Source of the DNA: Phoenix dactylifera
Lineage: Eukaryota > Streptophyta > Magnoliopsida > Arecales > Arecaceae
Length of the DNA: 64,000 nucleotides
Reading direction: 5' to 3'
NCBI RefSeq assembly: GCF_009389715.1
Contig: NW_024068240.1
Location: 62,001 to 126,000, forward strand
A program made the position numbers and the translations under genes. The notes under the pieces are model-generated. The model was given only the letters and a program-made list of their open reading frames with translations, searched no databases and was not told where the DNA came from. Positions 50,984-62,266 of the stretch are shown here, piece after piece (position 1 is the first letter of the stretch; each line of letters starts with the position of its first letter).

Positions 50984-52274
50984 TGTTGGGGGGAAATCCC
51001 CAAGTCATACTGCCACGGAGGCGCTCGGCCAAGAAGCGCCGACCGGAAAGACGCTCGGCCAAAGAGTGCCGACCAGAGAGCACCAACCAGAGGGGTGCTC
51101 GGCTAGAGAGCGCCGATCCGAAAAGATGCTCGGCCCAAGAGTGCCGACCGGAGCGCCAAGAGGCGCTCGGACCAACCAACGACCAAGTAGGGATGCTCGG
51201 CCAGAAAGAGCCGACCAGAGGACGCCGACCAGAAAAGCGCTCGATTAGAGGGCGCTGACCAGAAAGGAAGGAGCGCGAAATAAAGGCGCTCGGCTAGAAG
51301 GTGCTCGACCAAAAGGCGCCTACCAGAAGCATTAGAAGCGACCCCGCCACAGGGCGCCCCATTGGGCGACCAGCTCGGCTCGGCACTCCTGCCGAGCCGA
51401 TTGCCATGACCAAACGTTCAACTCCTGCCTAACCCCCTGAGGGACTTGACAACTCCACTACAACCTGCCGCTATCTCCAAGCCGTCAAGGCATAAGATCT
51501 CCGCAGGTATTTGGCACGACCTGCCATTAATGCATGAGACCCCCTCAAGTCTCCGATGCGCTCAGTCATTTAATGAACACGGCTTGAGACGATCTCCGGA
51601 TCACTGAACCATCAAAGCGTATGGCTCTCCCTGACCGCCGGTTCATTCGGTAATAAATGCGCTTACCATCCATGGACCCTGGACCTACCACGGCCGGCGG
51701 TTCAACCACTCCAACAGGTCCGATCGACCGTGACAACTCCCTGATTCCGGTCTGAGTCGGCCTTATCTTCCACTACGCCATTAATGGGCCAAATCGTGCC
51801 CAATTATTGCAAAAGAGAACAAACTCCCTGTCACCTCCCGGGCAACATAAAATCCCTCTATAAAAGGGACCCGGGGAGGAAAGAAGAGAGGGGGACCGGA
51901 ACACAAGTAAACAGCACAGACCCAAGGGAGGACATGATCCTCTTCATCTTCTTTATCTTATCCAAATGCTCTCCTGCCTGCTCTCTCCACATATTCCCCC
52001 TCTGACTTAAGCATCGGAGGGCCGGCGCCGGGGAGCCCGGCCACCGGCTTTTTTGCAGGACAGGACAGGACTGGACGCACCACCCCTCTTTACTCTCTTC
52101 CACCCCCCAGCGGAGGATGCGGCCGACCGGCGCCCCGCCGTCCGCCCTCTCACTCCGCTCTCTCATCCCCACGGAGGACACAGTCGGCCGGCGCACCGCC
52201 GTCCGCTCTCTCAGGCGGCGGAGCTCCTCCTCCCCCGGCTTCGCGGCGGCCCCCGGGTCCAATTTCCAGCAACA
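50984..52274 (+). repeat. 5' LTR of gypsy copy X
   Basis: Begins TGTTGGGGGGAAATCCCC and ends AATTTCCAGCAACA (TG...CA) directly before the primer site. U3 contains a degenerate array of GCTCGGCCA(A)AGAG(C/T)GCCGACC(A/G)GA-like units over about 51018-51335. The predicted R start is near 51891. The last ~385 bp recur inverted at 56830-57214 and, in part, directly at 57211-57380 and 62027-62261, which confirms the LTR end. Confidence 0.88.
51859..51866 (+). promoter_or_regulatory. LTR TATA box
   Basis: TATAAAAG in the 5' LTR, followed by a GC-rich stretch. An independent clue to the start site is the inverted R-U5 copy at 56830-57214, which stops at the LTR base equivalent to about 51891, 32 bp downstream: the spacing expected from TATA box to RNA 5' end. 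Confidence 0.75.
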
Positions 52275-52294
52275 GTTGGCGCTAGAGGAAGGGC
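52275..52294 (+). other. Primer binding site of gypsy copy X
   Basis: Immediately after the LTR terminus comes GTTGGCGCTAGAGGAAGGGC. TGG at the start of a primer site pairs with the CCA tail of a tRNA; I cannot name the tRNA with confidence. The same sequence follows the fold-back LTR tail at 57381 in the nested copy. Confidence 0.75.
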
Positions 52295-52308
52295 CCGAGT
52301 TCGCTGCC

Positions 52309-55300
52309 ATGAAGCTAAGAAGCAAAGGGGCTTCCAATGCCTCTCGATGTCCTCCACCCAGTCCTGAGCATTCCGTCCGGAACTCACCACCTCCGGCCGA
52401 GTCAACCCCTCAAGTTCGGCCGGAGCAGTTTGATGCCCTGGTGCAACAAGTGCAAGCCTTGGCTACCGCTGTCCAAAGCTTGCAACCCAGGGGCATCCCA
52501 ACGGCACCGCCTCCTCCGGCTCCAGCTCAACCAGAGCCTCCTACAAGCGGACTTCCCCTTCGAGGTCAGGACTCCCAAGTCCAGGCCTCCCTCTGGAGAG
52601 AGCACCCAGCCAGAGGCTACGGAGGCTGGCCACAGCCTTCAGAAGCTGAGTCGGTTCCAGGGCAACCTGCGCTCGAACGAACCGCTGCAGCGATCCTCCA
52701 GAATGATGAACTCGACAAGAAGGTCGAGAAGCTGGAGCGCCAAATCCAGGCACTCCACGGGAGAAAATCAGGACGTGATAACGACTTCGAATTCACTACG
52801 AAGTCACCCTTCTCCCCGGAGATCGAAGATGAACCGGTCCCACTACGGTTCAAGATGCCCCAGGTGGAGCCCTACAACGGCAAGGCTGATCCCCTTGACC
52901 ACCTGGAGAGTTACCGGGTCTTAATGGCCCTACAAGGAGCCTCGGAGGCCATGATGTGCAAAGCTTTTCCGGCGACACTCCGAGGGCCAGCCCGGCTTTG
53001 GTTCACCGGGCTGAAGCCGAGTACTGTCTCTTCCTTTGAGCAGCTCGGCAGACAATTTGCTGGCAACTTTGCCGCCAGCCAGCCCCAGTGGCGGACATCC
53101 GACTCCCTCCTTGATATCAAACAAAAGGAGGGAGAATCCTTCAAGGAGTACTTGGACCGGTTCACCGCCGCAACATGGGAGGTCCGGGAGCTTGACCAGT
53201 CAATCGCCATGTCGGCGTTGAAGACTGGAGCCCGGTCCTACAAATTCTTCTTCTCAATCGAGAAGAATTTCCCCACGGACCTCACCGAAATGTTCGCTCG
53301 GGCGCGGAAGTATGCCAAGGCAGAAGAAGCCGTGGCGGTTAGGCGGGGCAGGACCGAGCAGAACCCCAAGAAGAGACGTCGCGAGGAGCGCGGCCAGCCC
53401 AGAAGCCCGCCTCCGCGACGAGCTAAGAATCCGCCCCGCCCGAAGAGTCCACCCCGGTTGAGAGGACCGCCACAGCAGAGATCACCACTCCGCCCGAGGT
53501 TCCCACTGCAGGCCCGTGCACCCGAAGGGAGGTATGAAAAGTATACTCCCCTCAATGCTCCTCGGGCTGAAATTCTCATGGAGATTGAGAGTCGGGATTG
53601 CATCCGGCTCCCACCTCCGAAGCCAAACACCAGAATCCGGCGTGATCTCCGGAAGTATTGCCGTTTCCACCGGGATCACGGTCATGATACCGAGGATTGT
53701 TATCAGCTCCAAAATGAGATCGAAGCACTCATTCACCGAGGGGTGCTCGATCGGTTTGTGCAAGGCCGGCGTGAAGGGAAGAAGCCAGCCGAAGGAGCAG
53801 CATAGCCTGAAGGTTCAAATGCCAACAGGCCCATCGCCGGCGTCATCAACACTATCCGAGGCGGAACCTCGGCTGGGGAAGCTTCAGGGGAAGAAGCCTC
53901 CTCGAAGCGCCCGCGCACCTCTGAAGCCATCTCCTTCTCAGATGATGATCAAGAGGGAGTCGAAACTCCCCATGATGATGCCGTGGTCATCTCCATGATC
54001 ATAAATAAATTTGATGTAAAACGCATTCTGGTTGATAATGGAAGCTCGGCAAATGTTTTGTATTTTGGTGCTTATTGTAAAATGGGGATGACAAAAGAAC
54101 AGCTACGGAGGATGAATGCTCCGCTAGTTGGATTCACTGGGGATTCAGTCCCAGTAGAGGGCGAGATCGACCTTCTGGTCACAGCCGGGCTCGCCCCTCG
54201 TGAAAGTACCGTGGGTATGAGCTTCCTTGTAATACGCCTGCCCTCGGTCTACAACGCCATCCTCGGAAGGCCAGGACTCAACGCCCTCCGAGCAGTGGTC
54301 TCAACTCACCACCTGCTGATGCGATTCCCTACCAGCCAGGGAGTCGGTGAAGTTCGAGGGGACCAAATGGTGGCAAGACGATGCTACCTAGCGACCCATG
54401 AAGCAAGACAACCAGCCGAGGTGCCTGCCCCAACGACTGACCAGCCCTCAACTGAAGTTATGGAGGCACGGGTCAACCCCCAGAAAGAGCGGGTAGAGCC
54501 TGGTGAGTTGTTAATTCAAGTTCTCTTACGAGAGAACTTTCCCGAGCTAACCGTGCAGGTCAGCTCTGGCCTTGGCAAACACGAGAGGAGTCGCCTCGTC
54601 AACTTCCTACGGGACAATATGGATGTCTTCGCATGGTCGCCTGCAGACATGCCAGGGATAGATCCGGAGGTCATGGTCCACCGGCTTCAGGTGAAGCCGA
54701 CCTGCAAGCCCGTGCGACAAAAGAAGCGAGGCGCCGCCCCTGAACGACAACGAGCAGCAGCCGAGGAGGTCGGCAAGCTCCTTGAAGCCGGCTTCATCCG
54801 GGAGATATCCTACCCGGAATGGCTCGCCAATGTGGTCCTCGTCAAGAAAGCCAGCGGGAAGTGGCGTATGTGCGTGGACTACACCGACCTGAATAAAGCC
54901 TGCCCGAAGGATAGCTTTCCACTTTCCAGCATCGACCAGCTCGTGGACTCCACCTCGGGTCACGAGCTGCTGGCATTCATGGACGCCTTTTCCGGATACA
55001 ACCAGATCCGCATGGCGCCAGAAGATGAGGAAAAGACAGCCTTCATCACCGACGGGGGAACCTACTGCTACAAAGTGATGCCATTCGGCTTGAAAAACGC
55101 CGGAGCAACTTACCAAAGGCTGGTCAGCCGGATCTTCAAAGACCAAATAGGCCGAAACATGGAGGTCTACGTGGATGACATGCTGGTGAAAAGCAAGGTG
55201 GCGCAAGACCACATAGCCGACCTCAATGAAGCATTCTCCACACTCCGAAAGTACCAGATGAAGCTCAACCCAGCTAAATGTGCATTCGGGGTCACCTCCG

Positions 55301-56829
55301 GCAAATTTCTCGGCTTCATCATTACACAACGAGGAATTGAGGCCAATTCAGAGAAGATCCGAGCCCTCCAAGAGATGACGCCTTCCAGGACGGTCAAAGA
55401 GGTACAGCGGCTTACGGGCCGAGTGGCAGCCCTCGGGAGATTCATCTCCCGCTCGGCCGAGCGCTGCCTTCCATTCTTTGCAGCCCTCAAGAAGCCGAAG
55501 AACTTTTTGTGGTCGGACGAGTGCCAGCAATCTTTTGAAGAGCTCAAGCACCTACTGGCTTCCCCTCCCCTGCTCATGAAGCCTCAACAGGGTGAGCTCC
55601 TCTACTTGTATCTAGCTGTCTCCCCTGTAGCAGTAAGCTCGGTCCTGGTCCGAGAGCAGGGCAAACTCCAGAAGCCAGTATATTATACCAGTCGGGTCTT
55701 AAGGGACGCCGAGACCCGATACTCCAAGCTTGAGAAGACCGCCTATGCTTTGGTCATCTCGGCTCGGAGGCTCCGACCCTACTTCCAAGCTCATACAGTG
55801 GCTGTGCTGACTGACCAGCCGGTCAAGCAGATCCTGCAAAGATCAGATCGTGCGGGTCGGATCACTAAATGGGCCATTGAGCTCGGGGAATTCGACATCG
55901 AATACCGGCCCAGACCGGCGATCAAAGCACAAGCACTCGCAGACTTTATAGTCGAGTGCACCATACCGGATGAGGTCGAGCCTGAACCTGAGCCACCGGT
56001 GGAGCAGACCCCGAGTTTGACATGGACTCTGCATGTCGATGGCTCTTCAAACTCGGGAGGTAGCGGAGCAGGACTTATCCTCACCAGCCCGGAGGGGGTG
56101 GTCGCCGAGCAAGCCTTGCGCCTCGAGTTTCCCGCTTCCAATAATGTGGCGGAGTACGAGGCGCTTGTCGCCGGGCTCAAGCTAGCCAAGGAGCTAGGAG
56201 TGAAGGACTTGAAGGCCTTCAGTGATTCTCAGCTCGTCGTCAACCAAATTATGGGCGACTTCGAAGCCAGAGACCCGACCATGCAGAAGTATCTTCAGAA
56301 GGTACGGAATCTCATCTCGACCTTGGAATCCTTTCATATTCAACAAGTTGCCAGGTCGGAGAATCTCAGGGCCGACCAGCTATCAAAGCTGGCGTCCTCT
56401 CGCATGAGCGAGCTTCCCAAAGAGGCAGTGCTGGAATATCTCCAAAAGCCCAGCACAGACGAGCCCGAGCAGACCCTCTGCACCGAGTTCGAGCCAAGCT
56501 GGATGGATGAACTCATCAGTTATCTGCAAGACGAAACCCTCCCCGCTGATGAACGAGAGGCTCGCCGAATCAAGCGCCTCGCCACCCGGTACATACTATA
56601 CGAAGGAAAGCTCTATCGGAGATCCTTCACCTCTCCCCTCCTCAGATGCCTTCGCCCAACGGAAGCTAATTATGCCCTGCGCGAAGTCCACGAAGGGATT
56701 TGTGGAAACCATCTGGGAGGGCGAGCATTGGCCCACAAAATTCTACGCCAAGGATACTATTGGCCGACACTCCAGAAGGATGCTATGGGCTTCGTCCAAA
56801 GATGTGACCGGTGCCAAAGGAACGCCAAT
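52309..56829 (+). pseudogene. gag-pol of outer gypsy copy X, first part
   Basis: A single frame of 1507 codons from ATG 52309, broken only by one TAG at 53803-53805 where the nested copy has CAG. Gag (about residues 183-360) has the retrotransposon gag fold (ATLRGPARLWFTGLKP), a Pro/Arg-rich region and a CRFHRDHGHDTEDC knuckle. Protease has VDNGSSAN (Asn in place of the usual Ser or Thr of DSG/DTG). Reverse transcriptase has KWRMCVDYTDLNKACPKD, FMDAFSGYNQI and YVDD (about residue 954). RNase H follows, then a second RNase H (LHVDGSSNSGGSGAGLIL... from about 1243). The integrase HHCC finger ends CDRCQRNAN at the insertion point, so the catalytic core lies beyond the nested copy. Confidence 0.92.
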
Positions 56830-57214
56830 TGTTGCTGGAAATTAGACCCGGGGGCCGCCGCGATGCCGGGGGAGGAGGAGCTCCGCCGCCTGAGAGGGCG
56901 GACGGCGGTGTGCCGGCCGACTGCGTCCTCCGTGGGGATGAGAGAGCGGAGTGAGAGGGCGGACGGCGGGGCGCCGGCCGGGCCGCGTCCTCCGCTGGGG
57001 AGTGGAAGAGAGTAAAGAGGGGTGGTGCGTCCAGTCCTGTCCTGTCCTGCAAAAAAGTCGGTGGCCGGGCTCCCCGGCGCCGGCCCTCCGATGCTTAAGT
57101 CAGAGGGGGAATATGTGGAGAGAGCAGGCAGGAGAGCATTTGGATAAGATAAAGAAGATGAAGAGGATCATGTCCTCCCTTGGGTCTGTGCTATTTACTT
57201 GTGTTCCGGTCCCC
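56830..57214 (-). repeat. Inverted R-U5 segment at the left end of copy Y
   Basis: Reverse complement of LTR positions 52274 down to about 51891, matching minus-strand strong-stop DNA from primer site to RNA 5' end. It ends GGTCCCC, and the sequence then turns back to direct orientation. Its internal GGGG at 56997-57000 can pair with that terminal CCCC. The arms 56830-56996 and 57215-57380 are then complementary and almost equal in length (167 and 166 bp). Confidence 0.9.
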
Positions 57215-57380
57215 AGCGGAGGACGCGGCCGGCCGGCGCCCCGCCGTCCGCCCTCTCACTCCGCTCTCTCATCCCCACGGAGGACGCAGTCGGCCGGCAC
57301 ACCGCCGTCCGCCCTCTCAGGCGGCGGAGCTCCTCCTCCCCCGGCTTCGCGGCGGCCCCCGGGTCCAATTTCCAGCAACA
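57211..57380 (+). repeat. Direct U5 tail of copy Y, fold-back arm
   Basis: CCCCAGCGGAGG... to ...CCAGCAACA, followed by the primer site at 57381. It shares with the inverted arm a private variant (GGCCGGCACACC, against GGCCGGCGCACC in the 5' LTR of X and in the right-end tail of Y). This is what is expected if it was copied from that arm. Confidence 0.88.
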
Positions 57381-57414
57381 GTTGGCGCTAGAGGAAGGGC
57401 CCGAGTTCGCTGCC

Positions 57415-60400
57415 ATGAAGCTAAGAAGCAAAGGGGCTTCCAATGCCTCTCGACGTCCTCCACCCAGTCCTGAGCATTCCGTCCGGAACTCACCACCTCC
57501 GGCCGAGTCAACCCCTCAAGTTCGGCCGGAGCAGTTTGATGCCCTGGTACAACAAGTGCAAGCCTTGGCTACCGCTGTCCAAAGCTTGCAACCCAGGGGC
57601 ATCCCAACGGCACCGCCTCCTCCGGCTCCAGCTCAACCGGAGCCTCCTACAAGCGGACTTCCCCTTCGAGGTTAGGACTCCCAAGTCCAGGCCTCCCTCT
57701 GGAGAGAGCACCCAGCCAGAGGTTACGGAGGCTGGCCACAGCCTTCAGAAGCTGAGTCGGTTCCAGGGCAACCTGCGCTCGAACGAACCGCTGCAGCGAT
57801 CCTCCAGAATGATGAACTCGACAAGAAGGTCGAGAAGCTGGAGCGCCAAATCCAGGCACTCCACGGGAGAAAATCAGGACGTGATAACGACTTCGAGTTC
57901 ACTACGAAGTCACCCTTCTCCCCGGAGATCGAAGATGAACCGGTCCCACTACGGTTCAAGATGCCCCAGGTGGAGCCCTACAACGGCAAGGCTGATCCCC
58001 TTGACCACCTGGAGAGTTACCGGGTCTTAATGGCCCTACAAGGAGCCTCGGAGGCCATGATGTGCAAAGCTTTTCCGGCGACACTCCGAGGGCCAACCCG
58101 GCTTTGGTTCACCGGGCTGAAGCCGAGTACTGTCTCTTCCTTTGAGCAGCTCGGCAGACAATTTGCTGGCAACTTTGCCGCCAGCCAGCCCCAGCGGCGG
58201 ACATCCGACTCCCTCCTTGATATCAAATAAAAGGAGGGAGAATCCTTCAAAGAGTACTTGGACCGGTTCACCGCCGCAACATGGGAGGTCCGGGAGCTTG
58301 ACCAGTCAATCGCCATGTCGGCGTTGAAGACTGGAGCCCGGTCCTACATATTCCTCTTCTCGATCGAGAAGAATTTCCCCACGGACCTCACCGAAATGTT
58401 CGCTCGGGCGCGGAAGTATGCCAAGGCAGAAGAAGCCGTGGCGGTTAGGCGGGGCGGGACCGAGCAGAACCCCAAGAAGAGACGTCGCGAGGAGCGCGGC
58501 CAGCCCAGAAGCCCGCCTCCGCGACGAGCTAAGAATCCGCCCCGCCCGAAGAGTCCACCCCGGTTGAGAGGACCGCCACAGCAGAGATCACCACTCCGCC
58601 CGAGGTTCCCACTGCAGGCCCGTGCACCCGAAGGGAGGTATGAAAAGTATACTCCCCTCAATGCTCCTCGGGCTGAAATCCTCATGGAGATTGAGAGTCG
58701 GGATTGCATCCGGCTCCCACCTCCGAAGCCAGACACCAGAATCCGGCGTGATCTCCGGAAGTATTGCCGTTTCCACCGGGATCACGGCCATGATACCGAG
58801 GATTGTTATCAGCTCCGAAATGAGATCGAAGCACTCATTCGCCGAGGGGTGCTCGATCGGTTTGTGCAAGGCCGGCGTGAAGGGAAGAAGCCAGCCGAAG
58901 GAGCAGCGCAGCCTGAAGGTTCAAATGCCAACAGGCCCATCGCCGGCGTCATCAACACTATCCGAGGCGGAACCTCGGCTGGGGAAGCTTCAGGGGAAGA
59001 AGCCTCCTCGAAGCGCCCGCGCACCTCTGAAGCCATCTCCTTCTCAGATGATGATCAAGAGGGAGTCGAAACTCCCCATGATGATGCCATGGTCATCTCC
59101 ATGATCATAAATAAATTTGATGTAAAACGCATCCTGGTTGATAATGGAAGCTCGGCGAATGTTTTGTATTTTGGTGCTTATTGTAAAATGGGGATGACAA
59201 AAGAACAGCTACGGAGGATGAATGCTCTGCTAGTTGGATTCACTGGGGATTCAGTCCCAGTAGAGGGCGAGATCGACCTTTTGGTCACAGCCGGGCTCGC
59301 CCCTCGTGAAAGTATCGTGGGTATGAGCTTCCTTGTAATACGCCTGCCCTCGGTTTACAACGCCATCCTCGGAAGGCCAGGACTCAACGCCCTCCGAGCA
59401 GTGGTCTCAACTCACCACCTGCTGATGCGATTCCCTACCAGCCAGGGAGTCGGTGAAGTTCGAGGGGACCAAATGGTGGCAAGACGATGCTACCTAGCGA
59501 CCCACGAAGCAAGACAACCAGCCGAGGTGCCTGCCCCAACGACTGACCAGCCCTCAACTGAAGTTATGGAGGCACGGGTCAACCCCCAGAAAGAGCGGGT
59601 AGAGCCTGGTGAGTTGTTAATTCAAGTTCCCTTACGAGAGAACTTTCCCGAGCTAACCGTGCAGGTCGGCTCTGGCCTTGGCAAACACGAGAGGAGTCGC
59701 CTCGTCAACTTCCTACGGGACAATATGGATGTCTTCGCATGGTCGCCTGCAGACATGCCAGGGATAGATCCGGAGGTCATGGTCCACCGGCTTCAGGTGA
59801 AGCCGACCTGCAAGCCCGTGCGACAAAAGAAGCGAGGCGCCGCCCCTGAACGACAACGAGCAGCAGCCGAGGAGGTCGGCAAGCTCCTTGAAGCCGGCTT
59901 CATCCGGGAGATATCCTACCCGGAATGGCTCGCCAATGTGGTCCTCGTCAAGAAAGCCAGCGGGAAATGGCGTATGTGCGTGGACTACACCGACCTGAAT
60001 AAAGCCTGCCCGAAGGACAACTTTCCACTTTCCAGCATCGACCAGCTCGTGGACTCCACCTCGGGTCACGAGCTGCTGGCATTCATGGACGCCTTTTCCG
60101 GATACAACCAGATCCGCATGGCGCCAGAAGATGAGGAAAAGACAGCCTTCATCACCGACGGGGGAACCTACTGCTACAAAGTGATGCCATTCGGCTTGAA
60201 AAACGCCGGGGCAACTTACCAAAGGCTGGTCAGCCGGATCTTCAAAGACCAAATAGGCCGAAACATGGAGGTCTACGTGGATGACATGCTGGTGAAAAGC
60301 AAGGTGGCGCAAGACCACATAGCCGACCTCAATAAGCATTCTCCACACTCCGAAAGTACCAGATGAAGCTCAACCCAGCTAAATGTGCATTCGGGGTCAC

Positions 60401-62035
60401 CTCCGGCAAATTCCTCGGCTTCATCATTACACAACGAGGAATTGAGGCCAATCCAGAGAAGATCCGAGCCCTCCAAGAGATGACGCCTCCCAGGACGGTC
60501 AAAGAGGTACAGCGGCTTACGGACCGAGTGGCAGCCCTCGGGAGATTCATCTCCCGCTCGGCCGAGCGCTGCCTTCCATTCTTTGCAGCCCTCAAGAAGC
60601 CGAAGAACTTTTTGTGGTCGGACGAGTGCCAGCAATCTTTTGAAGAGCTCAAGCACCTACTGGCTTCCCCTCCCCTGCTCATGAAGCCTCAACAGGGTGA
60701 GCTCCTCTACTTGTATCTAGCTGTCTCCCCTGTAGCAGTAAGCTCGGTCCTGGTCCGAGAGCAGGGCAAACTCCAGAAGCCAGTATATTATACCAGTCGG
60801 GTCTTAAGGGACGCCGAGACCCGATATCCAAGCTTGAGAAGACCGCCTATGCTTTGGTCATCTCGGCTCGGAGGCTCCGACCCTACTTCCAAGCTCATAC
60901 AGTGGCTTTGCTGACTGACCAGCCGGTCAAGCAGATCCTGCAGAGATCAGATCGTGCGGGTCGGATCACTAAATGGGCCATTGAGCTCGGAGAATTCGAC
61001 ATCGAATACCGGCCCAGACCGGCGATCAAAGCACAAGCACTCGCAGACTTTATAGTCGAGTGCACCATACCGGATGAGGTCGAGCCTGAACCTGAGCCAC
61101 CGGTGGAGCAGACCCCGAGTTTGACATGGACTCTGCATGTCGATGGCTCTTCAAACTCGGGGGGTAGCGGAGCGGGACTAATCCTCACCAGCCCGGAGGG
61201 GGTGGTCGCCGAGCAAGCCTTGCGCCTCGAGTTTTCCGCTTCCAATAATGTGGCGGAGTACGAGGCGCTTGTCGCCGGGCTCAAGCTAGCCAAGGAGCTA
61301 GGAGTGAAGGACTTGAAGGCCTTCAGTGATTCTCAGCTCGTCGTCAACCAAATTATGGGCGACTTCGAAGCCAGAGACCCGACCATGCAGAAGTATCTTC
61401 AGAAGGTACGGGATCTCGTCTCGACCTTGGAGTCCTTTCATATTCAACATGTTGCCAGGTCGGAGAATCTCAGGGCCGACCAGCTATCAAAGCTGGCGTC
61501 CTCTCGCATGAGCGAGCTTCTCAAAGAGGCAGTGCTGGAATATCTCCAAAAGCCCAGCACAGACGAGCCCGAGCAGACCCTCTGCACCGAGTTCGAGCCA
61601 AGCTGGATGGATGAACTCATCAGCTATCTACAAGACGAAACCCTCCCCGCTAATGAACGAGAGGCTCGCCGAATCAAGCGCCTCGCCACCCGGTACATAC
61701 TATACGAGGGAAAGCTCTATCGGAGATCCTTCACCTCTCCCCTCCTCAGATGCCTTCGCCCAACGGAAGCTAATTATGCCCTGCGCGAAGTCCACGAAGG
61801 GATTTGTGGAAACCATCTGGGAGGGCGAGCATTGGCCCACAAAATTCTACGCCAAGGATACTATTGGCCGACACTCCAGAAGGATGCTATGGGCTTCGTC
61901 CAAAGATGTGACCGGTGCCAAAGGAACGCCAATGTTCAGCGCCGGCCCTCGGCTCCTTTGACTTCTATCAGCTCCCCTTGGCCTTTTGCCCAGTGGGGAA
62001 TTGACATCCTCGGGCCATTTTCACCGGCCACCGGT
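57415..62035 (+). pseudogene. gag-pol of nested copy Y, broken and truncated in integrase
   Basis: Same product as copy X and nearly identical to it, from ATG 57415. Breaks are TAG at 57673-57675 (CAG in X), TAA at 58228-58230 (CAA in X), and one-base deletions near 60332 and 60828. Between 58231 and about 60330 gag, protease and reverse transcriptase are read in one frame without interruption, which shows that the ancestral element had a fused gag-pol. The coding part ends just after the integrase finger, around WGIDILGPFSPATG, where it is joined to LTR sequence. Confidence 0.9.
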
Positions 62036-62261
62036 TTTTTTGCAGGACAGGACAGGACTGGACGCACCACCCCTCTTTACTCTCTTCCACTCCCCAGCGG
62101 AGGACGCGGCCGGCCGGCGCCCCGCCGTCCGCCCTCTCACTCCACTCTCTCATCCCCACGGAGGACGCAGTCGGCCGGCGCACCGCCGTCCGCCCTCTCA
62201 GGCGGCGGAGCTCCTCCTCCCCCGGCTTCGCGGCGGCCCCCGGGTCCAATTTCCAGCAACA
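62027..62261 (+). repeat. Direct U5 tail at the right end of copy Y
   Basis: Matches the 5' LTR of X from GGCCACCGG(C/T)TTTTTTGCAGG to CAGCAACA. The join to integrase lies in GGCCACCGG, which exists both in the LTR (about 52037-52045) and in the integrase gene (62359-62367 in X). Together with the inverted left end it gives copy Y 235-bp terminal inverted repeats. Confidence 0.88.
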
Positions 62262-62266
62262 CCAAT

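Larger units (their letters stand above)
56830..62261 (+). mobile_element. Nested defective gypsy copy Y with two U5 termini (snap-back cDNA)
   Basis: 5,432 bp inserted in the integrase gene of copy X, flanked by 5-bp duplications CCAAT (56825-56829 and 62262-62266), the usual size for gypsy integrase. It starts TGTTGCTGGAAATT and ends AATTTCCAGCAACA, so both termini are the 3' (U5) end of the LTR in opposite orientation; no U3 is present. Order: inverted R-U5 (56830-57214), direct U5 tail (57211-57380), primer site, gag-pol up to the start of the integrase core, then a direct U5 tail (62027-62261) joined at GGCCACCGG. Removing Y together with one CCAAT leaves the two parts of copy X contiguous and in frame. 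It is defective: no U3, no integrase core, two stops and two frameshifts. Confidence 0.9.

Noticed and set aside
54607..55329. 240-codon minus-strand frame in gypsy pol (and its equivalent at 59713-60348)
   Set aside because: Antisense shadow of reverse transcriptase.
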